Notes under the pieces: model-generated | The model's input: only the letters and a program-made list of their open reading frames with translations | What the model was told of the DNA's origin: nothing | Databases searched by the model: none | Source: Oxyruncus cristatus | Taxonomy: Eukaryota > Chordata > Aves > Passeriformes > Cotingidae | Assembly (NCBI GenBank): GCA_013399855.1 | Contig: VXAY01000172.1 | Location: forward strand, 1,267,828-1,331,827 | DNA: 64,000 bases | Direction: 5' to 3' | Translations under genes and position numbers: made by a program | Shown: in pieces, positions 1 through 11,300 of the stretch | How the letters are laid out: each line of letters starts with the position of its first letter | Position numbering within the stretch: the first letter of the stretch is position 1

Positions 1-3000
1 AGGTAAAGAAGCTATTAATATACATTTCTACAACATGAAAGTTTATCGTCTATTGACTGACCTCTAGTGGAAATAAGGTACATTTTGGAGTATTTTTTTA
101 ATTGGTATTGGGTATTATGAGGATTATGGGATTTTTGGGGTGCTAAAAATGTATTTAATTTGCAATATATGATTGACTGTGTAAAACAGAAAACGAATAT
201 GGGTACATGTGACTTCTTCTCTCAAGATATATCCAAATACATTACTAGAATGCCAGGATGAAAACAGACCCCAGAACAACAACAGTGATTGGTTACTATG
301 ACTATTATGCTGCACATTCAGAAGGCAGGCCTTTAGTTTTATTTAAATGAGGTAACCTTAAAATGACAGGGTGTGCAATACACCAATAGCACACACCAAG
401 GCAAACTGTTCTTCAACAGGGTACAGACCCTGCTACTTTCTCTGTGTCGGTCGAAACCATTTGATCATTATAATTAACCAAAAATTCTCACAACCACCTC
501 ATACATTCGCATTGTTACGAATCAGTTTCGTCCATCTACAGATGCCACCTGTCTCCATTTCAACTCCATTCTTGGACAGGTGTTGGTTCCTCACAAGATC
601 AGTGTTGAGGCATCACCAAAGTGTAGTGTCATGTGCTTTCTTCACATTTTATTTTCTTTCCTAATTTTCATCTCTCCTGTAACTATTACTGGTTGGCACT
701 TTAAGAAATAAGGGGTGAATAAGTACACATACATGAGACACCAGTTTCATTCCTCTATTTGAAGCACCTGGAAGTATTTGAAAATTTGGTCAATACAGAG
801 AATGCTGAGCATATTTCTTCTTTACTTATTCATCATGCCTGTGTTTGTTTTCCTGATTACTAATGAAATTCCTCCTCCTCTCCCCTGACTCCGTTGGATT
901 CCAGATTCATCTTTGCAATTAAACCTTTGGTTCTGTAGCATATGGTTGCTGATGAATTTGAATAAGGAGAACACAGTAGCATCTGGAGGGCTTTGATTAA
1001 AAAAGATATTAAATATAAAATAAGCCAAACTCCTTTCTTGTAAAGGCACCTCTTTCAGTCAAAACTCCTTGTTAGGTGAAATATTAATGTATAATTTCTA
1101 AGACAGCAACATCTGAAAATTTTGGGCTTGCTATCTGTTCAGCTCAGCCAGCCTTGTTTCATTATTTGCCACCTTTTAGAAGCTTGGAGAAGCAATCTTG
1201 GATTGCTGTGTGATGAGGAAAGCCAGGGAGTCTGTGTACTGGAAACAGCTAGGAATAATAGGACTAATCTGTAGTATGTAAGCATTTGACTTAAAAAAAG
1301 GAGGTACTTTGGCTTCATATAGATGGAGTCCTCCAGTATTACTACTCAACACTCTAGAATACATAATACCTTTGAGTTCAGCAATATTTCTTTCTTCAAG
1401 CTTACCTTTCTGGACTAGTCCCCATCCTTATACCCATATCCCTCTCAAACATCCCCTATCCTAAACTGAGTCAGAGTTTGCTTACCAGGGAGACCCTGTC
1501 TGATCCCCATTAATCCAAGTCAGCTTCATCATCCTGACATCATTTCTTGCATTCCCACTTCTGTCCTCCAGCTCCCAATAATACATTTACACAGTTAAAC
1601 ATTTCCTTGCTTAATGCAAAAGAAATAACAAATTCACTGTGGGAAGGAACGCTGAACAAAAATACTGATTGATATTTTATTAGGCTTTACAAATACATTC
1701 ATTAGGGGTGGAAAATAAAGACAGCTGCTACACTGAAGTTGGGTGAGACACACTATATTCCTTAATCTACTTCATGTATTTTTTCCAGCCTTTTTGATTA
1801 CATTTATTTTGTAAGTGGAGTCCACAAAGTTGTTTTGATTGATATATGATAAGAAAAATAAACTGGTTTTGTTTTGTTGAGTTTATTAAAGAGATTTTAT
1901 ACTATTCCTGGAGCTGTGATCAAATTATGATAGTTTCTCCATTTTTTAATATTGCCCACTCTTTTCATTAGCAAAAGGGTGAAACTGTAAAGACTAGAAC
2001 CCCCCCATTTTTAGTAAAGATTTTAACAATTCAGTGAGAGGAAGTACTTCTTTAATCTTAAGTAGAGGACTATGTTTTATATGATGTACTTTCATATCAT
2101 TTGTTATTCACAAATTATATAAAGACTATGAGAATGAATATTCATTTAGTTACTTTCCTGAACCTTCTTAGTTCTGGTTCAGAACTTTCCCAAAATTAGA
2201 CTTGCTACAGGCTTTTATCTCAACTTTTTTGCCCTTTTTGCCCTGTTCTTGTAGTAGTTTTTCCATTCTCTGTATCGTAAGAGGTCAGATTTCAAGCTGC
2301 TGACTACCTTGGGCTGCTATTGACTAAAGTGAGATATTCTCATAATTTTCCACTGGGTCATTAGTGTCCTAATGTGGGTTCATTCAAGATTTAAAAAACA
2401 CATTTTATTCTGTTTCACTGCTTTATTACAAATTTTACACTTCCACGGTATTGCTAAAGAACATATGGACATTTTTGTTTCCCTCTAGTGTTTGGGAAAT
2501 GAGTGTAGTGGAAACAAGAAGATGCAGCCCAGTGCCTGCTCCAGAAGGCTGTGCTGTATACTGGGCATGATGAATACATCACATGCATAGTCTCTCCAGC
2601 ATGACCCCAGTTCCCCTGCAGTTTGAAGTACAACCATGGAAATAGCACACGGTGAAATGAAAATAAAATGAACCAGAAATTCCTCCATTTAAATGAGTAG
2701 TACTGCATTTAATGAAGCAGGAGATTTGTGAGATTTTGGTTTTCCATTAAAGCCTTTTGTCGTACACATTTTTTTTTTTAAATTCCTAATCTGAGCTTTA
2801 TATAGACAGTTTAATCATTCTTGATAGAAAACCTGGCCTCCAACCCTATTTGCCTGAAACCCCAAAGCACTACTAGCTGCAAGACTAGCTCCCTACAGAT
2901 CCTTTCTTCTGCTTATATATAACAATGTTGAAAGCTGTTCAACAGATTGTAGACAATTTTAAGCTTGAGATTAACTATGTTTTGAAAAAAATGAAAATGT

Positions 3001-4132
3001 GTAATGGTCTTTTTAGAACCATTCAGGTTTGGAAATGTGAATTCTATTATTTTCTACAGACAGGAAGTATCAGACTATGCTGGAGCTAAATATAAAGAAG
3101 TTTTGGAGAGAAAAAAAAGGATTTTTTTTTAAACCTTTCAAATATGGTTTATGATATATCTTTGATAAATAAACCCTTACCTCAGGAGTGTTTAAAATGG
3201 TCATATCATAAATACTGTGAGCAAATGAGTTTGTTTCTTTGTTTGTTTACTCTGTATTTGCTCTTTATATTTATAACCATTAGATAGGAAGTAAAGCAGG
3301 GAGAGCACCAAGCACAGTTTCAGATATAACAAAAAGTCTAAATTCCATGAAAATGAGAATTTGCAAATGCCAAAACCAATAAAAGAGGTACCTCCCATCC
3401 TTACCCACTAAAGCATGCACATTTTGCACATGATTAAATTAGAGATCTCATTTTCTCAGAATTTCTAAGTTCAAAGAGACTAGAACATTAAACTGATATG
3501 AAAAATATCAGGGGTTATAATGAAAAATATAAATAACATTATAAATTATAATAAATATAGTGTCTATTTAATGTAATATAAAAGACATAATAAATGATAA
3601 TGAGGGACTAAACAGAGGCTGTCTGGTATGATGGGGTCCATTACAACCACGTAGGATTGCTGGCTAGATTGCCCTTCCTCAATTTTCTGCTGTGCTTGTT
3701 GCACCTTCCTCACATGCTCAAAGCTGGCTCTGATGATAGGTAAGATGTTAAACCAGCCAAGTTCCTGGCCTGAGCCAATCTGGCCATCTCTCTTGCAGGC
3801 TTCTCCCCTGCAAACCTACACATTGCCTTCAACAGCTCAAATATTTTATCACCTAAGTGGGAGATATTCCACCATCTTAGATGTTCTCAGGAGACAAGAA
3901 GACACCAGAAGATGGAAAGAGGGTCCCATCTGTCTCTCACATGCATACAGCCTCTTGATTGTGATATAGCCCTGTTCAAATGAACCAGCTGTTAAAATTG
4001 TGTTTACTTTCTGAACTGCTTATTGAGCAATTCATTTCGATCATCCCCTGCTTTTTTATGCTACTGCCCTCTCTTACAGTATCCTCACCCCTCAGTCTCT
4101 GCTTGGTAGGTGATGCCTTATTCTTTCTCATC
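1..4132. other. AT-rich intergenic sequence, no gene seen
   Basis: I see no coding exon, RNA gene or recognisable transposon here. ORFs are all under 100 codons, overlap on both strands and resemble nothing known. Visible structure is limited to low complexity: a T run at 2769-2779 and a very AT-rich stretch around 3530-3600 made of ATAAAT-type words. Old, diverged repeats would not be visible by eye. Confidence 0.6.
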
Positions 4133-4137
4133 ATCCC
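4133..4137. repeat. Left target-site duplication (ATCCC) of the solo LTR
   Basis: ATCCC directly precedes the first base of the LTR and recurs exactly at 5306-5310 directly after its last base. A perfect 5-bp direct repeat flanking a TG...CA element is the mark of retroviral-type integration and fixes both LTR ends. Confidence 0.85.
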
Positions 4138-4217
4138 TGTCGTGGGTTTACCAGCACTGCCCCCCCCACCCCCGGGGTTGAAAAAAAGTTAATCCCAGGA
4201 AGATTTCCAGAGCAAAG

Positions 4218-4260
4218 CCAATCACAAGTTTTAGTAACGCCTCTGCAAACGATATATTTA
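4218..4260 (+). promoter_or_regulatory. Putative LTR promoter (CCAAT and TATA motifs)
   Basis: CCAAT lies at 4218-4222 and TATATTTA at 4253-4260, about 35 bp apart, in the first 125 bp of the LTR. The order and spacing fit an RNA polymerase II U3 promoter. With the poly(A) signal over 900 bp downstream, the R region would be unusually long if this is the true TATA box, so the assignment is tentative. Confidence 0.4.
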
Positions 4261-4460
4261 AGAAAATGGAAAAGAAGCCTGTTGTGGCATGGAAGAAATT
4301 CCAGCCTGGAGGGGAGCAGAGGAGAACAAGAGACAGCAATGTAGCCTCCAAGGTCAGTGTAGCAGGAGGGCGGATGAGAGGCCTGGGGGGGGTCCCCTGT
4401 CCCCCTCCAGCAGGGGAAAGGACTGGCACCTGTGGAAGATTATTTGGAGTGAAGAGACCT

Positions 4461-4541
4461 TCCTGCAACTCATGAAGGAGCTTGTGCCAGAGCAGAGAGA
4501 CTCTCTTGCAGCTCATGAAGGAGCCTGTGCCAGAGTAGAGA
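4461..4541 (+). repeat. 43-bp tandem duplication inside the LTR
   Basis: Segments 4461-4498 and 4504-4541 match at 34 of 38 positions. They share the core CTCATGAAGGAGC and then TGTGCCAGAG. All four differences are transitions, as expected for an old duplication decaying neutrally. Such internal duplications are common in retroviral LTRs. Confidence 0.85.
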
Positions 4542-4963
4542 AGTGCATGGAGGGAGCTAAAATTCTGTGGGAGGCCTAAGATGTGTGGAGACCTGTGGCC
4601 CTTGGAGAGAGAAACCTATGCTGGAGCAAGTGTCCCAGGTAGGACTTGTGATCCCAGTGAGGGATTTATGCTGGTGTAAGTAATTTGTGACCCTGAAGGA
4701 CAGCAGAGTATGGAAGAACTGTTGTCTGAGGGTAGACTCACGCTGGAGAAGCTCATCCAAGGCTGTCTCCCAGGAGAAGGGATCCCACAAGAAACAGGGG
4801 ATGGACTCGATGCCATTATCCCCTGTAACAGTGGTGAAGACCCTGGTGCAGCAAGTTGTCCCCTTGCAGTCCATGGAGGACCTCACAGGGCCCGGGTACC
4901 CCCCAGCCTCCGGTCCTGGCCCGGCAGGGAGGAGCAGGGACAGTCCTGAGGTCGATGTGCAGC

Positions 4964-4984
4964 AGAGAGAAAGAGAGAGAGAGA
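4964..4984. repeat. GA-rich simple repeat in the LTR
   Basis: An AGAGAGAAAGAGAGAGAGAG tract. It is low-complexity sequence with no other feature attached. Confidence 0.8.
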
Positions 4985-5188
4985 TTTCCAGCTACGGCTG
5001 ATCGGAGCTGTCGCCCCAGAGATAATAGAAGAAAACTTTCAAGTGCTGCAAATTTGATTTAGAGGAACTGTAAACCCTGAGAGTAGAGAAGAGACTTTTC
5101 TCCCCCTGGACTGATACAGGGGGGGAGGGATAATTTTACCTAGTTAGAATTGTTGTGTATATTATTCTTTGGTTTTTATCCAGCTAGT

Positions 5189-5194
5189 AATAAA
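5189..5194 (+). promoter_or_regulatory. LTR poly(A) signal AATAAA
   Basis: AATAAA lies 111 bp before the LTR 3' end, in the plus orientation, where an R/U5 boundary signal would be expected. It agrees with the orientation from the TATA motif. Confidence 0.55.
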
Positions 5195-5305
5195 TTTAAT
5201 ATTATTCACCCACGTCAAGCCTCTTTTGTCTGTGTAAAACTTCTCTCATCTTACAGCAATTGTGTAAAAGGTTTGAAAAAATCAGTCCAGAGTAAACCCA
5301 TGACA

Positions 5306-5310
5306 ATCCC
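5306..5310. repeat. Right target-site duplication (ATCCC) of the solo LTR
   Basis: Exact copy of 4133-4137 directly after the terminal CA of the LTR. Its position shows that no internal retroviral sequence is attached on this side. Confidence 0.85.
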
Positions 5311-8300
5311 TTATCTCATGGGAGCCAGCAGTGTGGCACAGAAAAGCTGGCTAGATCTTTTCTGCTGGTCTCCATCGGCTGAGCTGGGTGATATTAAAAG
5401 TCCAGTACAACTCTGGTTTTACGTACAGTCACATGCATAAAAACTATATAGATTTTTTTTTCAACAGTTTTTTGAATAGAGGAGAAGGATTCAAGTCTTT
5501 TTTTAAAAAAAAAAAACTTCTTCTCAAGGTACTTAAAAAATTCTGAAGAGAAGTATGACAGAAAAAAAAAAAATATATACAAAGTTTGATATTGGAGAGC
5601 TCATTGGTTTTTACCGTTTAGAGAGAATATTTTTACCCTTTATGGCAAAAGAGAAATTTCTGGCATCTGGTTCTTCCTATGTCACATGGATATGTCTGGA
5701 ATTGTTTCACTGTACATGAGGGACTCATTACCTTTCAAGAGCTGGGATTATACTTTGGGTCTATCATAGGTTGAGCTATACAGGAATACAATGTTTTCAG
5801 ACAGTGTCTTCCTCAAGAAGAATCACACACTCCCAGAGAGTGGAAAAACATAATCACCTGGCTCCTGTTCTCTTTGTTCATCCTCTGCATGTGTCCCAGC
5901 TATTGATAGAACTACCAGTTGTGTGATAGCAAGGTCTACAAACGGAAAGGAAGAATAGAATTGACTTTCTTTTCTCTCAAAGTACAAACACAAGAAGGTA
6001 TATCAGTCAACTGCTGCATGATCTACCTCAGATCTCAGGAAACACACCAACAGGACAGTAATTACCAAAGAAACTGGATAGCTGAAGAGCGGCTCAAAAC
6101 TGATTTATCATCAGGTCCGAATATTTCCAAATCCACCTTGAATAAATACCAGACTTCTCTTTAATGTGTGACAATTAAAATCTATATTTTCAAACAAAAT
6201 AGATTTCCAGCTTCTGTTAAAAACACGCAGCAAAAAACTTGGAACACCATGGTTGTTTGATCCCAAGTGTTACCCTGTTTCTGTTGTATGCCAGGAGTTA
6301 TTAGAAGTGCAGTGTTAATTTGTGGGTAAGGCCAGAAAAAAAATGGACATAGTCCATTTGAATTAAGTCTATTTATATTAGACTATAACACAAGGGGAAA
6401 TTCTGAATCTAATCTATAAGCTTCTAGCAATGTGGTATTACATTAAGTATGATTAATTCACTTATCTCTCCTTTATTAATTCATCCAACTACATTAATCA
6501 ACTTTTTATTAATAGAAAAGGTAATCAGGATTTTTTTATTAGGAAAAAGGTCATCTAGACTAAAAGCATAATTATGTTTACTAAGAAACTCTTTTGTTCA
6601 AAAAACTATTTGGCTAGTCCAATCAAAATGCAAATTATACTACTATGGAGGAAAAAAAGGACAGTACTGAATAGCTAAATGTTCCAAGATTGCACCGACC
6701 TTGCTGTTATCAGTTTATTTTGGAAGAGCTCACTCTCAAAGTTCATCCTCATATATCATGGACTGTACTTCTATGTGCTTTCCACAAGAGCATCTTAAGT
6801 CTGGGAGCAAATCTGCCCAAAGCTTCAGTAGTGCTTGGCTTGCTGAATGCGTGGCACCCATACTTTTTCTGTACCCATTGTATGTACCTACATATCCTAT
6901 ACCTACCAAAAACTAGTTCTCTTGGAATGTCTCTCTCTGGTCATGGCTGCAGCACAAAAATACAGTAGAAATGTTTAAATATCAGCAGCCTTCTCCCTCA
7001 GAAGCTGCCATTTGCTTTCCTGCAAGGGGCTGAAGTTGGTGTATAGCACTCACACATTTCTTGGTGACACTGGTGCTGGAACACCACCTTATTGCTGCAC
7101 CTCTCTTCTCTCTACTTGTGTTATTCACTGCATGAGGCCTCAGTTTTGTCTTCCAGTTGATGTTTGATCTGCCCAGTGCAAGTGGACTGTAGCCTTGACA
7201 GCAGCTCAACTGTGTGTGTCACTGTGTGTGTCATTGCTTTTCATGAAGGTTCCTGTACATCAGCACATCACAGCAGCAGGACCTGGCCTTTTCTTGGGGT
7301 CCTGCAGTTAACTCATGGGCTCTCCTGCAGAAATCAGTTCCAGATTATTAATTTAAAAGTATTTGTCCTCTTTTTGTATACTTCTTACCAAAATAAATTA
7401 AGAGACTAGGGAAGAAATACATTTTCCATACAAGTTAGACACTCTTCTTCATTTTCTCTCCAAGTCCTTCAAGCTTTCAAGTGCTTAAGAGGTGAGGTTA
7501 TGCTTGAGAGCAGAGCAAGGTCTTTCTGGATTCTGGGCTTTTTCATTTTAAAGCTGAACTTTGGCATCCTAAAGCAGTATAGAAAAAAATTTCACAGTCT
7601 ATGGATAATTCAAAAGAGCAGGAACACACTAGAGAGACAACATGCCTGCCACATCTACAGTAATAATTAGGCTTACTGCTGAGCCAAGCATCAAAGAGTT
7701 CCTCAAGACCCATATTCTTCTTCCTGTGGCACCTGAAGACCAAAGCTCTGGAGAGGAAAGGATCTGCTTCTGGGCATCCACAAGCTCCCATAATGTAAGA
7801 AGACGGAGCAATGCAACCTCCAGCTTGATTTTAAACCCCACTGGGAACTATGAACTTGTTACTTCTCTGGCTCTTATATGAAGCCTGATCTGATGGAAAT
7901 TCTCAAAGTACATCATCTGGGTTGGGCCCAGCAAGGAAAAGAAGCAGGGTAGTCTGCTTTTATGGGCTGGCTTCACTGCCAACTTCTCCTTAGTCTGCCT
8001 GCCTCTCCATTTCTGTCCCTTCATCCTTGACATCTCCTTTTTCTCCCTCTTGATTTATCACCTCTTGGTTTATCAGCCCCAGCATGTCTGTGCTGAGCCA
8101 CACCTGTAATAGCTTTACTACATTTATTAGTCTCTTTGGAAACAGTTCAACTTCCACAGACTATTTAAATATGCCTTTTGACAGAGCATGATCTTGAGCA
8201 AGATTAAAAAGTGAGGAAATTTTCCTTCAGTAGGAACCTGTCTCCCTGTCACTGCTCCAGCGTCTGTTTTTGTCTTTTGTTAAGCATACATTGGAAAAGG

Positions 8301-11300
8301 AACTGACCTCCAGCCCTTCCCCTCCACAGGCCCTGCAGTTACCAATCTGTGATGACTCGCTGTAAGAAGTCGGTCCATGGAAGGGGAACCATGTAAGTGG
8401 AGCTTAAGGAGCACCATCTCAAAAATACAAATAGGCTAAGTAGTTTGTCAGTTTGGACTGTGGTTATGAATCCATTTAGACAGAAATACAGTTGGGAAGT
8501 CACTAGTGACTAACCTCTGTGCTACGTAGTTAGGCAGCACCTTGCAATGAATTTACCCTCCACTGAATTACATTGACTCTGTGAAATCAACAAATCTGGC
8601 CTGAAATCCGAGAGACAGGGAGACAGAGATGCTGTTTTATGCTAAGAGATTTTAGTTTTTTTAAAGACTCTGGATGGTATAGGAAGATTAGCTTTATTAC
8701 TTGTATAAATTATATTTACTGTTGTAGTTCCTGGAAGTAAAAATACCTTTCATTTGCTGAGTAAGTGGAAAGTCCTGGTGTGTGTTTTTACATTTCAGAA
8801 ATGTAATTTTAAACCACCATGAACTTCAGAATTCTTCAGTAAAAAGTCATCTTTTGCTCAGCAAAACCAAGATTTTACTTAAAAAGAAGAAAAACTGATT
8901 AAAATGCTTCTCACTTGTTTTCTGCAGCACTATAAGACTCAGGTTAAGCTTGGCTGCTTTTATTCCAGTGATACTTTGTGGTGATTTATAATTCATCATC
9001 TCTAATAGGACATGAATTTCACTGTCACACTCTGAGCTCAGCCCTACTATAGGCATGTGTGGTTTAAAACTGATCACGCGAAAAATATATCTGAAGATCC
9101 AAACTCTGAAATTACTTCTTCAAATATCTATGTCAGAAAGGAAAGAGAAATTCTTGTCTTTTGGTGTGTCAAGTTCTTCTGGTGCTTTCTTCTTTGTAAA
9201 TATTATTTAATTGTACTAAAGAGTACAAAGAATTATTCATTTGTATAGATATTAAACACTTTATGCTCCTCACACCTGGTTTGTTCAAGACTGAGATCTG
9301 GTGGATCTCATATCAGTTCCAAGAGATTCATATGAACTTTCTTACATCAATTAAACCTTGTCAAATCATGCACAAAACCCACAACTGTTTTATTGTCAAA
9401 GAATCTTTGGCCACATTATTTTTTTTTCTAATTTCTTTCAGTAGTTAATGTTTTATAAAAACTAATCAGAGAATAAGAGTGCTAAAAAAGTTTTGATTCA
9501 AGTTATAAGTAATCTTGTAGTGTTTTTCCCAATACCCAATACAACAGATCTTCAGTCCATTGTTCTTAGCTTCTATAATGGTACCTCATACACACAAAAT
9601 AATAATGTCTCATTATATATAACATTCCTAAAATTGTTCACATCCTTCAGGATATAGGCTGACTTTCCCTATGGCCCTAAAGACCAAGGCTTCATATAAA
9701 GAAAACAATGTGAGAGATGCCAATAGATGATCAACAACGAGCACCCTGTGGGAAGAGTATCTGCAGTCACCGTGTACTTGGGGGTATATATTCTCACTGA
9801 CCACGTACCAAATTTCACTGTGATGAGGAAAAAAAACTATCAGCAATATTCACACCTAAAACAGCAGTGTGGAAGACAGTAACACTTGCAAGAGATGAGA
9901 ATCAACAACTCCAGCCATCAAAACCAATGTCTGGATGCAAACTGGCACACTAGATGGTAGGAGAGGAGGTGATGAAACCCACTGTAGTCTGCCAATACTT
10001 AAGCACCCCTAGGGAATGATAATGCAACCTGTATTAGGTGTTCACTTAAAACGTATTTAAAAGATTTTACAATTTGGTGTAGTATAATGTTCACTTTGGC
10101 AATTTAGCAAAACTGTAGTTTTTTTAAGGATGCATTCTCCTATCACACACACCATTTCCTCCTCCTGATTCTTTCATTACAGCAGAACAGTCACCTTTAT
10201 CTTAGCTATCATCTATAGAACTGTAAGGGACAGAAACTGACCTCTCCTATAAATATCCTATTACTAATAATTCTGGATTTCATTTTAAGGTTTGCTTCTC
10301 TGTCAGATATAGCTGAATTCAGTTGAAAAAATGGAAGTTGAAAATCAATCCTAAATGGGGAGTGACAGACCGAAAATGTAGGAAATGCTGACTGAGCATT
10401 AACCTGGAAATGATGTTGGCATATGAAACCCGTTTGCTGGGTCTCCTCCCTGAAATAACACCTTTATTAAGGATTATTTATGATAAATTTGTGGTATTGC
10501 TGAAACTCTCTTTTGTAACATAAATCTGGGAAAGACAGTTTAGTCAGATATAACAATCTATGCTACATACAATTCTGGAATATTTTTTATATTCTTAGTT
10601 TACTTTATTCTACCCATATGTGAATCTTGGCTCATGTAAATTAATAAATAGAAGATGTTTCATTTGATTTATACGATGAACAGATGATTTCTTATGCTAA
10701 GAGGTTGTGCTTTTTTTTTCTGGTCAGTCCTTCTTCCTTTTTGTGGCTGGACGTAGGATAAAGTAATATTTATCTAGCCTTTTGGACTCAACTTCTTATC
10801 CTTTATTCCTGATGCTTTACATCACCATACCTTCTTCAGTGCTGCTCCATCTCGCTGGCCCAAGAAAAGATTAAGTAGACTCCACCAGGGTTGAAAAGCA
10901 AAAGGAAGAAATCTGTCCCAGATGAAGTTAATGGCAAAGTCCCGCTACCTTCCAGCGAGAGTCAAGATTTCACTGGCAGGGTTTTGCCAAGCTCCTGTGA
11001 GTTGTCCAAAGGAATTCATCTGTTTTGAGCTGGTCTAAACCAACACAAAGGTTAGTCTAAAACTCTCACAGTCCTGAGGAAAACAAAGAGCTACCACGTC
11101 AAGGCATAACATTTGACCATAAATCAGGCCCCAATTTTCCTCTGATTTCTGCAAATTTACTTCATATGTGCTGCTTGATCCAAAATATTAAGTTTGCTGG
11201 GAAGCCCAGTGATATTGGCTTATTTTGCACATGAAGTAATTGAACTAACATTGCATTTTGCTACCTAGACAAGCCTGAGGTCTCAAAAGAAAAGCATGTT

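Larger units (their letters stand above)
4138..5305 (+). mobile_element. Solo LTR of an endogenous retrovirus (1168 bp)
   Basis: The element begins TGTCGTGGGTTTA and ends TAAACCCATGACA, near-perfect inverted termini of the canonical TG...CA type with one mismatch in 13. It is flanked by ATCCC on both sides. It is clearly more GC-rich than its surroundings. A CCAAT/TATA pair lies at 4218-4260 and AATAAA at 5189-5194, so the LTR reads on the plus strand. No primer-binding site, gag, pol or env follows, because the duplicated host ATCCC comes directly after the terminal CA. This is therefore a solo LTR left by recombination between two LTRs. A 5-bp duplication is usual for ERVL-like (class III) avian elements, but the family cannot be assigned without a repeat library. 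ORFs of up to 122 codons inside it overlap on both strands and look incidental. The intact termini and duplication suggest a fairly young insertion. Confidence 0.87.

Noticed and set aside
4148..5001. Cluster of ORFs on both strands (up to 122 codons)
   Set aside because: All lie inside the non-coding solo LTR. They reflect its GC-rich composition, not genes.
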